Shown here piece by piece: positions 1-12,237 of a DNA stretch of 64,000 nucleotides. The stretch is taken from the NCBI RefSeq assembly GCF_027409185.1, contig NC_084463.1:46602407-46666406 (forward strand), written 5' to 3'. The translations under genes and the position numbers were made by a program. Within the stretch, counting starts at the first letter, position 1. Every line of letters begins with the position of its first letter. The notes under the pieces are model-generated. The model did not search any database. It was not told the origin of the DNA and saw only the letters and a list, made by a program, of their open reading frames with translations. The DNA is from Cynocephalus volans. Lineage: Eukaryota; Chordata; Mammalia; Dermoptera; Cynocephalidae.

Positions 1-93
1 GTTCACTGCAAAGGCAGACACCGGGATGTCCTTGTACAGCTGTTTGCTGTTAACTGTCACCTCCCCGATGCAGGCAGGAATGCTGTGGGTGAT
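1..93 (-). pseudogene. LAMA1: LAMA1 exon, LG4 domain (cut by window edge)
   Basis: The acceptor TTTAG is at 98-94 and the exon reads from 93 leftwards in phase 0. It gives ITHSIPACIGE, then VNSKQL, then PVSAFAVN, which is the LG4 segment near the laminin alpha-1 C-terminus. The frame is open and the donor lies outside the window. Its closeness to the domain II exon at 1065-1206 is anomalous. Confidence 0.85.
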
Positions 94-1064
94 CTAAACC
101 AAATGACACCCAGGAGTATATGATGGTGATTATAACGAGAAGGGCTAGGACAAATTTTTCCTACAATTTATCAAATTTGTCTCAACAAAACACATAAAAA
201 CATCTCTTAGAGTTTCCTAACCTTTCTTTACTGCCATAATAGCAAAAGGACCGTTGTAAACAAGAAAGGATCATGGAGCCAGCCCATCCTAACACACATG
301 CGCATGCACGTGCGTGCGTGCCTAAGCCTAGGGAAAACTTTTATCTAAGAAAAGGCATTTAGGAATGACGATCCTTTCTGTTACTGCATGACACAGTGAG
401 TAGATTATCTCAAATTCTCATGTACAGGTATTAAGCAAAATTTAAGAACCACATTTTTTCCAATTAGAATTAAAAGTGCTAGAGTAGCATGCTGCCTACT
501 AAGTCAATTTCTTAAACACTCACGCTTTTTTGACCCAGACCCTGATGACAAACATAAAGCTCTGATTTACTCCCAGAGACATGCAGCCGTCCGGGGAGGA
601 GCGGCTCTGTGCCCTGCAGCTCCAGTGAACGTACTAAGAAAGTGGCTCAGCTTCAGCATATGCCCCACTGAAGAAGACACTGTCCAGATGTTTTCTGAAC
701 TTGTACTAGGACAGCTGTTTTCAAATACACAAAGGTCTGTCTTAAAGAGCAGCAAACTGACTCTGTCTTATTCCAAAAGGCAGAACAAGGGCAGTGGGGG
801 TGGAAGCTATAAGGAGGTCTCTACGGAGCAACTCGTGAGCAGTCAGAGCTGACCCACAGTGAGACACATTAGTGCTGGAGGTGATGGGGTCCCCGTCACC
901 GGCCACCTCCAAGGGAGGGCCAGTAACCTCCCAGTGGGGGACGATGGAAGTGAGAGTCCTATGCGGGGAGGAGGGACAACAGACAGAATGAGCCCTCTCT
1001 CCCCCACAGACTGCACCTCTCAGTGACCCACGTTTCTATCCATCTCTGTACTCCCAGTACCTAC
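94..1064 (-). other. Anomalously short LAMA1 intron, deletion junction
   Basis: These 971 bases separate an exon at the start of the coiled coil from an LG4 exon. I scanned both strands for coiled-coil or LG1-LG3 coding sequence and found none. Short ORFs at 567-852 on both strands resemble nothing in laminin. A small (GT/GC)n stretch lies at 295-322. The join of the phase-0 ends would be in frame if the indel at about 1093 were absent. Confidence 0.6.
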
Positions 1065-1206
1065 CCAGATATATTTAGCTGCGTTCTCTGGGTTGACAAA
1101 ATTCCATAGGGGAGAGGGGTCATGCCAGTGAGGTTCATAGGAAGAATGGCGTCTCCAGCATCGTCCAAGTCATGCAGCAGCACACCCATACACTCCTCAT
1201 CACAGG
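1065..1206 (-). pseudogene. LAMA1: LAMA1 exon, start of coiled-coil domain II, with 1-bp deletion
   Basis: The acceptor TTTTAG ends at 1207. The exon reads CDEECMGVLLHDLDDAGDA and then NLTGMTPLPYGIL, matching the last LE half-repeat and the start of domain II of LAMA1. After GIL the frame slips: the expected N-P-E-N-A-A-K-Y continues only in the next frame, which implies one missing base near 1093-1096. The exon is 142 bp where 143 is expected. A donor GTAGGT is at 1064-1059; a second GT five bases on is an alternative. Confidence 0.85.
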
Positions 1207-2151
1207 CTAAAAGAGAAAGAAAAAACGCCGAGTTGAAGTTCCTGCAGTGCGGCCTGCCGTCTCCCACGGGGTTGCTGGGCTGGTTGTGATAGGCACAAAT
1301 GCAGCAGAGTGCTCTCCAAGGCCCCTGGGTCCCACATCTGACCTCACTCTCACTCCAGAAGGGCTGAGACAGATCAGATGAGTGATTTCCCTTGGGTCAT
1401 CCAAGAAGAAACAACTGAGCCCGAGACTGGCCTCGGGGCTGGTACATCCCATCACCCTGCTCTGACCTTTCCAGAGCCTTTGCTCACTTTAGCTTGGACC
1501 AACTGCAGTAAACCCATTGGTTCCTATCACAGCCTGCTCTGCACTTCCTTGGGTGGTTTGCAGACGCGCCCACAGCAAGCACAAATGCTGGAGAAAATTA
1601 CGGGGTGTTTTTGCTGATAACAAACATACAAATGAAAGCAAAAACCTCTCCAGTGATCCTAACATTCCTGCCTATGTTCCCCACGATCCTCTGAGAAGGT
1701 GTCCCAGGATGACTACCTCATGCCTTTGCCAGTGAAGTAAATCAGAGCTGGAAAACACAACAAAAAGTCCAGTACAGCCAAGTGCTGAAGCTTTGCAGGT
1801 GACAGCCCCACAGGTGTTTCCTCTCCTGCACTGACTGGCCTTGGCCCCGCTAAGGAAACTCCCACAGCTAAACTACAAAGAGGAAACTTCTGAGCTGGGT
1901 CAACTGCCAGAGAAGTGCAGCCGCAGTCCCAGGACCTCCTGCCTCAGCTCAGAGACACTGGGCTGAAGGTTCAGTACGGCAGATGTAACAGCCATCCGTG
2001 CTTAGTCAAAATCGTAAAATGAAACAAACATATGATAAAATAGGACTTTTTGTGTTCTGCTGACATGATAGGGAGCCGTGGCCACTTTCTTCCTCACAAG
2101 GAACATTCAAGAGGAGAAGCATCGGCAAGCACATAGAAGAGAAATACGCAC
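1207..2151 (-). other. LAMA1 intron
   Basis: This is non-coding sequence between two recognised exons. I see no recognisable repeat, and the ORFs at 1378-1735 have no family resemblance. Confidence 0.5.
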
Positions 2152-2347
2152 AGACACAGTCACTCGCCACCAGCGTGTGCCTCGCCTGGCACTCCTCGCA
2201 CCGCAGCCCGGCGGCCCCCTGGCCTGCAGAGTGCACTGCCCAGTCGCACGGTCACCGTCGCTATGGACAGAGCCATGTGGGCTGCAGTCACACTTCTGAC
2301 AACTGCCCCCTGGTGTGCGGGGGTCTCCATGGTAGCCTGAGGAGCAC
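2152..2347 (-). pseudogene. LAMA1: LAMA1 exon, LE repeat, two 1-bp insertions
   Basis: The acceptor CTGCAG ends at 2348 and the donor GTGCGT starts at 2151. The exon begins CSSGYHGDPRTPGGSCQKC and then HGSVHSDGDRATGQC. SDGDR replaces the conserved SDCDR, losing a cysteine. The downstream half, LRCEECQARHTLVASDCVC, is in a different frame. Two extra bases explain this, one within ACTC (complement at 2229-2232) and one in a run of five G (complement at 2215-2219). The length of 196 bp fits 194 plus 2. Confidence 0.87.
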
Positions 2348-2627
2348 CTGCAGCAAGGGAGATAGGCAGGTCTACATTCCACATCAGCAAGTAAACACAC
2401 AAACCAGCTTTTACCCCAGGAAATAATCACTTCTGCCAAGTGAAATGCAAAAGACACAGGTCCATTCACCTCAGGAGAACTTGTTTTGGAACAGGAACGA
2501 GGTCCCATATCAATCATGCACATCCAAATTGATAACGACTCCCAAATCACTACAGTAAACATGTCCAATACAGTATAAAAGGAGCAGAGGTTCCTAGCAA
2601 TTTCCATGTGATAACTCAACAGTGTAC

Positions 2628-2714
2628 CTTTCACAATACTGTCCTTCATAGCCCAGGCGACAGGCATCGCGGCAGAAATCACGATCACCTTCCAAGACAC
2701 AAGTTGGACTGAAA
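2628..2714 (-). pseudogene. LAMA1: LAMA1 exon, LE repeat
   Basis: The acceptor TTCCAG ends at 2715 and the donor GTACAC starts at 2627; the 87-bp frame is open. The peptide is FSPTCVLEGDRDF followed by CRDACRLGYEGQYCE. Laminin alpha-1 orthologues have R-C after DF, whereas this copy has C-R, so one LE cysteine is shifted by a residue. Confidence 0.87.
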
Positions 2715-5184
2715 CTGGAAGAAAAGATTTTTTTTTTTTGAATTTTCAGATCTACAACTTTAAATCTTTCTCAAGGTATTTATTCATTACTCTTAGGATA
2801 CACCATAGTGTTCTCAAAGTTATAGGATTACACTGGATGATTAGACAAGCTGTTTAGAGCTTACAATCTATTGGGCAAAAAAGAAAGAAAGAAAGAAAAT
2901 AACATGTAACTAATATAAGTGTGTGCATATCTTGTATCCAAAAGACATTCATGAGACCCCTGTCCAGTGACAATCCCGTGAGTGCTAGTTATACAGATTA
3001 TAACTAATCAGTCACCCAACAAGAGAGCATCCCAGGTAGAAAGGGTCTTGTTCTGAGCTTTAAGTAAAGAATTACCTGGCACACGAGGTGACAGGCTGAT
3101 CAGAGAGTTGAAATGCAGCAGGGAGAAGAGGGCTGGACGAATGCCAGGAATAGAACTCCACCGGGTGTAAGAAAAGGCAAGGGTGCAAGCCAAGGGGGAG
3201 GAGAGCAGTGAGGTAGGGTGGAACTGGAAAATAAATGAGCCTGAAGGTCAAGAGACAGCGACGTGCTGAAAGTAACGATAGAGCCACTCAGAGGTTAATA
3301 ATCTGCTAGGACGCTGATCTCCTCATTCTTGGGTTTCAACTTTTGGCTCCTTCCTTTCCAACAGCTTCTGCCTCCACATTTTAAATGACCAATGCGCCAT
3401 CTAGAGGCTACGTTGGGTACCTGCAAGCTATTAAAACAAACAAACAAACCCCTACAGTTAGAATGGTTCTTTTTGGCTAGTAAGATGAATTTTCCATCGT
3501 GAGTTATCAGCCTCTCACTACTTCTGACTTTTTTCCCTCCTTAAATGGTAAAGAAGCAAACGCCAGTAGAAACACAAAATATGCAGAAAGTAAAGCGTGT
3601 GTTTAATGGCCTCAGATTCAGAGCACATATAGAATGTTCATACCCACACAATCTCTTCCTAATAGTGCAAACTTTAATTTATTAACATGAACTTTAGGGA
3701 CAGTTATAATCTTTTTTTGATTGAGGAAGTAAAATATTCAAACAGTACAGAAATGTGCAAAATAGAAGAGTGAACTATCCTTACAAATATTTCTCTGGGC
3801 ACATATAGCCATAGAGCTGTGGATGCGGATATACACATACATACTGATGTAAAATTTTCTAAAATGGCATCACACTACATATTCAATCACGTACTTCAAT
3901 TGGCCGTTTCTCTAATTCTGTTCCTACAGATGTACATTATTCTTTTCTCAGTGTTTGTACAATATCTCACTCTAGGAATGGACCACAATGTATATAATCC
4001 ATCCCCTGTAGCAGGTATTTCATTGTTCCCCAATTCCTGGTGAGTACAAGCAATGCCAAAATATATCCATCTTTACACAAATATGCAAGAATTTCTGTTG
4101 CACAGACTACAGAAATGGAATTGATGAGTCAAAATTTATAAACGGATTTATTTTATTGAAACACAAGTGATTATACATATTTGTGGGGTATGGAGCTGAC
4201 TATCAATCCTTTTGTACAATCCCTGATGATCCAATCAGGATAATTAGCACGTTCATTGTAGTAAAATGGAATCATTCTTCGTGTCCACTAACCAATTTCT
4301 CACTGATCTCCCTCCCCCTTTCCCACCTCTAGTAACCTCAGTTCTGTTCTCTCCTTCTGAACGTTCACTGTATTATTGTGATTTTTGTTTCTTTCTTTCT
4401 TTATTTCTTAGCTCCCACTTATATACAGATTTAATACAAAAAAAGTAATAGCAGAAACAAACGTGAGGACGCTTGCTGGCTGACAGGGACGGTGTGCACC
4501 TTCGAGCATCACTTACCCGGAGGCGATAAAAGATAGACGATTCAAACTTTAGCATTTGATTTTTATATGTTTTTATATTTGCCTTGCCAAATACTCTAAG
4601 CAATAATAAAATGGGTTTTTAAAAATAAATTACAATTTTTATTTCAACCAGAGGAGGACTTGTTGATATTCCAATGTCCACTTCAACTCTCTGGTTCTTT
4701 TTTTCACTTAGGTAATTCTATACAAGCATCATGAGGACAGAACAGAAACTGGTCCCAATTATCACTAGGTAGTATTTTAGCACTTAATCAGGCACTGGCA
4801 TATATACATTCTAACCCCATTCCCTGAAATTAAATATGAATTGAATTCTTTTGTATCATTATTCATAAAATTAATAATTCATCTCTATGCAGACTGGATA
4901 CATAGGCTGGGAGCTAAAGTTAGTTAAAAAAACAAAAACAAAAAACTGTAAGTCCTTTCTTTAATTGGTTCCATTCTAACGCCCAATACCAACACAGATC
5001 CTTTGCTATTGAAGATTCTCTTGAAATGCTTTTAGGAATGAATGCCTTTTCTTAAAATCAGCCTTCTCAACACATGCAGAATGTTCATTAATATAGACCA
5101 CTTAGAGACCCTGGAAAATGAGGCAAAAAATGGAAGTTCTAGCCACAGGAGCCTGCATGCCAGGCTGCACCTGTGCGGGCTCAC
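2715..5184 (-). other. LAMA1 intron
   Basis: This intron holds a short (GAAA)n run at about 2881-2898 and an L1 3' end at 4135-4440. The 3690-4130 stretch is AT-rich and looks like an old interspersed repeat whose family I cannot name. No exon was seen. Confidence 0.45.
4135..4440 (-). mobile_element. L1 3'-end fragment, 5'-truncated
   Basis: On the + strand it reads as a reversed L1 3' UTR: a T-rich start, then ATTTGTGGGGTATGG, then pyrimidine-rich TCCCTCCCCCTTTCCCACC, ending in TTAGCTCCCACTTATA. The last motif is the end of the ORF2/3' UTR module that also occurs in the other L1 copies here. It is an older family than the copies at 20276-21112. Confidence 0.65.
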
Positions 5185-5306
5185 CTGGCGGGGCGGCTGT
5201 GAGGACAGGCACACGGAGAACAATCACTGGCCAAGCCTGTCACCTTCCCGTAGTAGCCGGGAGCACACACATCACAGTGGGCACCAGTCGTGTTATCACC
5301 ACAGTT
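5185..5306 (-). pseudogene. LAMA1: LAMA1 exon, LE repeat
   Basis: The acceptor GCCCAG ends at 5307 and the donor GTGAGC starts at 5184; the exon is 122 bp and open. It encodes NCGDNTTGAHCDVCAPGYYG and then KVTGLASDCSPCACPH with the standard LE cysteine spacing. It splices in phase to the 2628-2714 exon. Confidence 0.9.
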
Positions 5307-8300
5307 CTGGGCCGCATTTTTCAAAAGGAGAGGGAAACAATGGAAATTGTTAAAAATCATTCTTATCTGGTAAAAGCTAATAAGCACAATCATATTTCAT
5401 ATCAGCTAGCTTTTTAAAAAAAAATTCTTAAGGAAGGTAGAGCATTTTTCTTCATGTTTTTTAAATCCTGGAAATATTTCTAGCTCTGTGACTTTCATTC
5501 ATCATAAGACTGTGTGCATCTAACACAGCCTAGAAATTACCAGTACATTCTTCTTAAGGAAAACAGACACAGGGCCCCTAAAAGCAGCCAGCTTTCCTAA
5601 CCTTAGAATAGGGATCTACCATACACGGTGAGCCAAAGAAATGATTTGAAGCACTGGTTTTGCACATAGTCAGGGCTCAACAATCCCATGCATGTACTAC
5701 GTTGAAACAGCAGAAACAAAAAAAATAGATGCTTTAGAAAACAGACAATGAGGGAGGAAAGCTCATTGTTTTAGAGCACCACCAGTAGATTCTTGCAATA
5801 ACCAAGTAAATTTCAGTTAAATTTTATGTCATCATTTGGGCCTATGGTTTTCCTGTTTAAAAAAAAAAGCTAAAAGATCAAGCAGTCCTTGCCACCTCAT
5901 TCCAATTTAAAATCTGCTTTTGCTCAATTCACCACTATCAGCTCAGCCGCTGCACAGAGACTCCGCTTCTGACGCAGCTGGGACAGGAAGACTGGTGACA
6001 CGGAAGAGCCCCTGAGCAAACTCTCAAACCAACTCGTGCTTTTATCCTTTGCAGCAAGAGATGACACAGGAAGAAATCTCATTATATGTTTTTAAAAGCT
6101 ATTTTAAAGTCTCTATTAAATGAAAAAAATTCCAGTATTTTCTATTGTAAAATTGCATTCCTATTTTACATGATGAAAACATATTTTACTGGGATCCATT
6201 TGGCCCCTAAAACTGATCCCTGTTTAGAAATAAAATTTGCAACCTCTCTCTTAAAAAATAAATGGGTTAAATACTAGTGTAAATAATAAAAGAAGACTGA
6301 AGCAGATTTTCAGGTTTTCCATTGCTAAACCACCTCCAGCATTAAAAACTCCCCCTAACATGACAGATGATGTGATTCCTGGTTTTCAAGACCCTAGAGA
6401 ATTGAAGACAAGCTGCCCCAAAGAGTGGCAGGAAAATAAGGACCTACAAATGAGAACTGAAGCGCGGGGTGAATTTGTTGTGTGAGAAATGCACAGAGAA
6501 TCCCTGCCAATCTTTCAGTGACATAAAAAGGTTCAGTTGCCTATCCTGGAAGGGGACAGTGGGGCACGGGGCAGCAGGACACCCAGGGTAATTCCCTGGT
6601 CCTCAGTCTCCCCATCCCCTGCCAGCTCATACTTCTGATCAATCGTTTAGAACCAATGGCCCGGTGCCATGAAGCAGAGAGGAATCCCCTATATACTGGA
6701 TGACAAAACCAGACTCACAAAGGCCTTGACACCCACCTATACAAGCAGAGAGAGGGTGCCTAGGAGATTTTGTCAAAGGGAAGTGAACTGTTGCACTAAA
6801 CCACAAAAGTGATAGAGCAAGGTGAAGACTAAGGAGGAAAGGCAAGGTCCTGAGGTCAAAGGGCAAGAGAGAAGGGATGCAGGTGCTGTGTTGGGGGAAG
6901 AATGTAAGGGTCTTAGAGGGTAAGGTGGCAGCAAGTGGGCGGACAAACTCCCAGGCTGTGACATGGAGCCAGAGCACCTGGAGTTAGGTCGGGAGACCCA
7001 GCTGTCCCTGCAGTAAAGGCATTAGGCTCTGGGCATGACCCCTGAGGACAGATAGTGACATGCCTACCTCAGGAGGGTGTATGGACCCACCCATTCCCTA
7101 TGACCCCAGGTACATACACTGAGGCTATGTGACCAGAGGGCCAAGATCAGGGCCTTTGGACAGGGGAAAGTGGGATTGGATCAGGTAGTTTTACAAGTTA
7201 TTTGTTAAGATACTACCACTTTTCATGACTAAATCTGATCTAGTGGTTTATCTCAACGGCTCAAAGAATGAAACAGCAACAACAGGTGTGTGATCCACGG
7301 ATATCAGTTCCAGGAAGAATCAGAGCAGCCCCAGGTGAGCTGAGCTGTTTTGGGAGTGAACTCCCCATGGCTGAAGGAGTGTAAATGTGCATTAAATAAG
7401 GGCTTGCGATGGATGTGCTAGCTCAGACCTAAGATCTGAAGGGACTCTGACAAGAATAAAAGGTCCCTTACAACCCTGAAATTCTGTACTCTAAACTTGA
7501 GCACATTTTTCTGTTTAGAATGGGCTTTGGTTACAGGAATTGGCAATAAGTGGTAACCATGAATCAAAGAGAAATCACTGGGACAGTCATAGAACACAGA
7601 TCTGTAAAAAGGGGAGAAAGCCTGAACCGAGCATGTTCTGCTCAGCAGCATGAGATTACAGGTCAGCAGCCTAAATTCAGAATCTGTGTCTGGTCTTCTG
7701 GCCGTGTGTATGGCACTGCTGTGTCCTGATGAGCTCTCTCATGGGTTCCAGGTAACATGCAGGCATCACCCCTGGAGCAGGGAGCTTCCTGGTAGCTGTG
7801 AGCCACTGCCTACCCTAGGGAGACTTTTGGCCCTGGCTGAAGGTGATCTTTCATGGATTAGGTTAAGGCTATTTCTGGGGTACAAATCAACAACTGCTGA
7901 TCCTATAACTTTGTTCTAGTGGATTTGGGCAAAAAAGGCAAAATAATAATTTAATGTCCTAGGAAAACCTAATCTTGTTAAAATAACTACACCAAGGAAA
8001 GATAAAGCTTGAAAGAACTGATCAACTTAAACTATGTGTGTGACCTCTGTCCCCATGAATGGCCAAGGGACCATCTCAGCTAATTACATCTCACTTTATT
8101 TGCATGAAATCAATTTTCCTTAAATCCTTAACTGAGATCTTCTCATTTTCTCTATTAGGCCTTTGCTTTTGCCTGGACCATAAGCTGAGTAAAAAATTTC
8201 TTTAAAACAGTGTCGCAGCGATCTGCATCTTCATCAAGTCCATTTCACCATGTATGACTAGAACAATTATTCGATTCCATACATGTAATGGGGTCAGCAA

Positions 8301-9302
8301 AGGTTCACGCATATCTTTCTCATTGAGGAAAACCATGTGGTACTTCTTTTCCTCAATTCACCTGTGCACTGCTGTCGCTCAGCACTTTTCCAAGTGGAAT
8401 CCCACATACGAAAGACGCCTCCGACTGGAGGAAGAGGAAGCCCAGGCTGGGGCCCACAGTCCCGGTGTCTGTCCTGGGTCCCTGTGGTCCCTGTGTCAGG
8501 CCTCACCGAGAACCTCGAGGGCTTCAGCTGCGTCCTTCTTGGTGGGCAGCTTGTTTCCCTTCAGTGAGTTATTTTACCTGAGGCAAGTTAATCTTCGCAC
8601 AATTTATACAACTAGCCAATGTTCCCACTTGAGTTATTGTAAAGAATGAGATTTTGGGGGTTTCAGACTATTTTATGTTACCAGTAAGGCCTCATTGGCT
8701 TAAACAACACGGACATAAGAATCTATCCTCAGTTGGGGCCACAAGACTTCTGTCTGGGTCACTTGGTACTTTTCAGTGCTGGAGCTCTCCTTATGTCCCC
8801 GGGATCAATCTTGGTCTAGGGGAAGGTGACCAAGAAGCAAATGCATACTAAACCATAAATAATTCACTCTGTTCTCCAGGAGAACATGCATTTAAAAAAA
8901 AATATGCGAGGAGAGGGCAATGTTTTACACAGAGAAATCGATTTTCAATGTTGGCATGAACTTATTTTAGAGCCTCCGGGTGAGACTTCAAGCTCAAAGA
9001 TATAAAGATTCATCTGCTATGACTACACCAGTACTGCAAACAAAGACACGGCCCGTGTAACTGTTCCCAAACTGATGCCCACAAACAAATTCATCATGGA
9101 AGGAATATGTATACAAGAATGTCACTGACAATGGCAGACCTCTTAGCTAAGCCTTCCTGAAGGAAATGTTTATATTTTATATTTAGCTAAATTTAACACC
9201 TCAGTAAACCCAGGAACTGCTATGAGCATAGACCAGAATTTTAAACACACTTTGTCTACTCTAATCCTAACTTTAGGCGAGCACCCACACAAACAAGCAT
9301 AC
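5307..9302 (-). other. LAMA1 intron, no recognised content
   Basis: This is about 4 kb of non-coding sequence. I see no exon-like match, no confident transposon and no RNA gene. ORFs at 6639-6977 and 8254-8649 lack codon or domain signals. Confidence 0.45.
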
Positions 9303-9440
9303 CAGACACTTCCCGGTTTTGGGGTCACAAGCGTCACTGTGGTTGTTGCAACTGCAGGGCACACAAGGAGCCAGCAGAGGGCAGGGTCCCCTGCCACCAC
9401 CTTCTGGGAGCTTCCTTCTGTGGTACCCAGGGGCACAGTC
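9303..9440 (-). pseudogene. LAMA1: LAMA1 exon, LE repeats after L4
   Basis: The acceptor CCTCAG ends at 9441 and the donor GTATGC starts at 9302. The exon is 138 bp, phase 0 and open. The peptide is DCAPGYHRRKLPEGGGRGP, then LLAPCVPCSCNNHSDACDPK. This matches the LAMA1 segment directly after the L4 module, with cysteines preserved and one extra Cys (GPCPLL). Confidence 0.9.
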
Positions 9441-9489
9441 CTGAGGGGACACAAAGGGTAGAAAAAAAATGAACAAACATTCTGCTTGA

Positions 9490-10410
9490 AAAATGCATAA
9501 AGGACGTGAACAGATGTTTCTCCAAAGAAAACATACAACTGGCAAACAAGCATATGAAAAGAAAGTCAACATCACTGTCACTAGGGAAGTACAAATCAAA
9601 ACCACAGTGAGATACCACTTCACACCTGTCAAAGTGGGGCTACCATCAAAAAACCAAAATAACAAGTGTTGGTGAAAACGTGTAGCAGTCAGAACCCTTG
9701 TGCCCTGTCGGTGGGGATGAAAAATGGGGCAGCCCCTGCAGAGAACACTGCGGGGAGATCCTCAAAAATTAGAAACTGAATTACCACATGCTCCTGCAAT
9801 TCCATTTCTGGGTATATGAAGTGTTAAAGTTCATGGAAAGATTCATATTATCCTTTAATTCTGTTTTTCTGTTAACATTTTGAAGACCCTCATATGTCCA
9901 AAAAATTGAAAGCAGCATCTCGAACAAATATTTGTACACCCATGTTCATAAAAGCCTTATCCATAATAGCCAAAAGTGGAAGCAGCCCAAGTGCCCATCA
10001 AAAGATGGATGGATAAATAAAATATCGTATATCCGTACAAAGGAATGTTATTCAGCCTTAAAAAGGAAGAAAATTCTGACACATTACAACATGGATGAAC
10101 CTCATCGTTCATCTTTATTATGCTAAATAAAATAAGCCAGACAGTAAAAGACAAATACTGTGTGATTCCACTCATATGAGGTACCTAGAGTGGTCAAGTT
10201 CAGAGACAGAAACTGGAATGGTGGCTGCAGGGGCTGGGGACAGGGTGGGATGGGGACTGCCGCTGAGTGGGTGCCGAGTTCCACTTTGCAAGATGAAAGC
10301 AGTTCTGGAGATGGGTCACAGTGTGAATGTACTTGACATTACTGAACTGTCCACTTGAGTGGTTAATATGGCAAATTTGATGATATGTATATTTTACAAA
10401 AATAGAAAAA
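9490..10410 (+). mobile_element. L1 3'-end fragment in LAMA1 intron
   Basis: It carries typical LINE-1 ORF2-end and 3' UTR phrases on the + strand, such as GGCAAACAAGCATATGAAAA, AATCAAAACCACAGTGAGAT and ATGGATGGATAAATAAAATA. A short inverted-repeat element (9817-9892) interrupts it. There are many stops, so it is an old copy. Confidence 0.8.
9817..9892. mobile_element. Short mariner-like MITE (copy 1), TA target duplication
   Basis: This 76-bp near-palindrome interrupts the L1 phrase TTCTGGGTATA...TGTCCAAAAA and is flanked by TA on both sides (9815-9816 and 9893-9894). The right end reads TTTTGAAGACCCTCA and the left end, after a small deletion, AAAGTTCATGGAAAG. Copies at 12238-12319 and 48179-48238 share the ends and the core ATTATCTTTTAAT. 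Confidence 0.6.
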
Positions 10411-10543
10411 ATGTTTTTAATTCAAAAAGAGAAAAAAAATGATATAATAGGTACACATGAGTTCTGTTCATCACTTGGAGTTGCTGGAACAAACACATTT
10501 CAACTCAAACCCAGGGAGCAGATTTTAGCGGAAGTCTCCTTAC

Positions 10544-10664
10544 CTGACATGAAAATCCAGCTGTGCCAGGGGGACAGAGACAGTTTTCTAAAAGGGACGC
10601 TGCCTCCCTCTCTTGGTGCAGCTCTTCAGCCTTTCTGCCGACCTCCATCGAAATATTTGAGATT
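10544..10664 (-). pseudogene. LAMA1: LAMA1 exon, end of L4 and following LE half-repeat
   Basis: The acceptor CACAG ends at 10665 and the donor GTAAGG starts at 10543; the exon is 121 bp and open. It encodes ISNISMEVGRKAEELHQERE and then ENCLCPPGTAGFSCQ. With the 11313-11440 exon it makes exactly 83 codons. Confidence 0.9.
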
Positions 10665-11312
10665 CTGTGCAACGCTGATGTTATGAAGTGAGAGAGGAAA
10701 TGCTAACAGTCGAAAGTTTTATAGAAACATTGCTGCTGACATAATATTTGCGTGTATGTGAGACCACGGCCTTCCTCCCAGTTCCGAGTAGCTCCTACTG
10801 ACGACTGTAAATGAACTGTGTTCATGCGATTAGTACTGTCGTGTCACAGCGACGGTCCTCAGCCAACATTTTAGAATTTAAAAATAATGTTACAGAAAGT
10901 GCACGGGGAAGACCTCTTGAAGAACTGGTTTGGCCAAGACTTGATGGCTTTCTTTGCAGGCTAAAGTGTTAATGAGTAGGTGACATTATTCTTTACACAT
11001 TGTTACAAAGAAATGGGCACTGCTGTTTGCAAGGGCAGAAAATAGCAAAAAATGTGTATGTTTTTTACATTTTATCTTTGTTTAAGACTCCACCATCGTG
11101 TACTTCCATTTTAAATCCATGTTAGCATGGTAGGTGGAGCATTTATGTCACACTTCACACATTTCATAATGATATTAATATGCAACAAGGTTTTGGTAAG
11201 GAATGAAGATGTATTAGTGAAGATAGTAGGTGATGGCAATAAAGTGAGTCGAGTCTGTCCAGTTTGGTTTCAAGTAAGAAAAATATTCAAAATTCTAGAA
11301 GATTTCAGTTAC

Positions 11313-11440
11313 CTGCTTTGCTGTAATCCTTGACCATATGATGCCTTAATGGGAATGTACTCGATATTGCTAAAAACGGACATAAAATCTGAGCGTGTGA
11401 CAGGTTTTTCAGAAACAGAGTTAAAATATTTCCAAAAATT
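11313..11440 (-). pseudogene. LAMA1: LAMA1 exon, L4 domain
   Basis: The acceptor TCCACAG ends at 11441 and the donor GTAACT starts at 11312; the exon is 128 bp and open. It contains NFWKYFNSVSEKPVTRSDFM and IKASYGQGLQQSR. These are among the most diagnostic LAMA1 strings in the window. Confidence 0.93.
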
Positions 11441-11599
11441 CTGTGGATGAGAAACATGTTCAATCAGGTTCAGAGTACAAATTCTCCAAGGCATTATGAA
11501 CTCACAAAGAATGTGTTTCTTCTATAAATTTGTCCAAAGGTGAGCCCTATTCTGTGCATGTCACAAAGTTTAACTGAGGAAGAGCTGTAACTGCCACAG

Positions 11600-11705
11600 G
11601 GGCAGGCACAGTGCCAGTCTTATCACCAACAGATACACATTACCCAAGGCAGTGCCAGCCACACGGTGAACGTTCAATAAATATCTGCTGGAGGAATGAG
11701 CAGAC
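11600..11705 (+). mobile_element. L2-like 3'-end fragment
   Basis: The phrase GAACGTTCAATAAATATCTG followed by CTGGAGGAATGAG resembles the ancient LINE-2 3' end (…CTCAATAAATATTTGTTGAATGAATG). It is a short, diverged fragment. Confidence 0.45.
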
Positions 11706-11997
11706 ACTTCCCAAACTGCAGCAGGTCTCCAGACTTCCGTACCGTTATACCTACACAGGCTGAGGCTAGTGTACTGAGATAAAGGATTTAAGATGCAATT
11801 CCCATTAAATTAACGTAAGCCCAACATATATTTCTTGAAAATATGAAATTTGAATAATTTTTAGAAATCTTGCTAAACCCATAGGAAATTTGATTCCAGG
11901 GTCTTGTTGCTCATTTTGTAAATTGCTTTGAGCTTTCGTTACATCCATAGCCACATTCGCACCCTAAGGCACTTATATGAAAGGATCACGACATCAC

Positions 11998-12183
11998 CTC
12001 TTTCATTTCTACTTCCAGCTCCTGTCTCACTCCAGTCTCTGGGGCTGGTGCATCCGTGTGAGTGACGTGCTTTCTGGTCCGACCTCCTTTGAGAAGAACT
12101 TGAGGCTCGAAATTGGAGGTGCTGCTGCCATCCGAGGAAGAGAAGGCCTCGCTGTACTTTAGTCTGCCCCTGTAGGCCATGAG
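11998..12183 (-). pseudogene. LAMA1: LAMA1 exon, L4 domain
   Basis: The acceptor TGATAG ends at 12184 and the donor GTGATG starts at 11997; the 186 bp (62 codons) are open. It encodes AYRGRLKYSEAFSSSDGSST, then NFEPQVLLKGG and DAPAPETGVRQELEVEMKE, matching the LAMA1 L4 domain core. Confidence 0.92.
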
Positions 12184-12237
12184 CTATCAGACAGTAAATG
12201 GTTGTTTACTTCTCTGACATGGCCTTGGTTAAAAACA

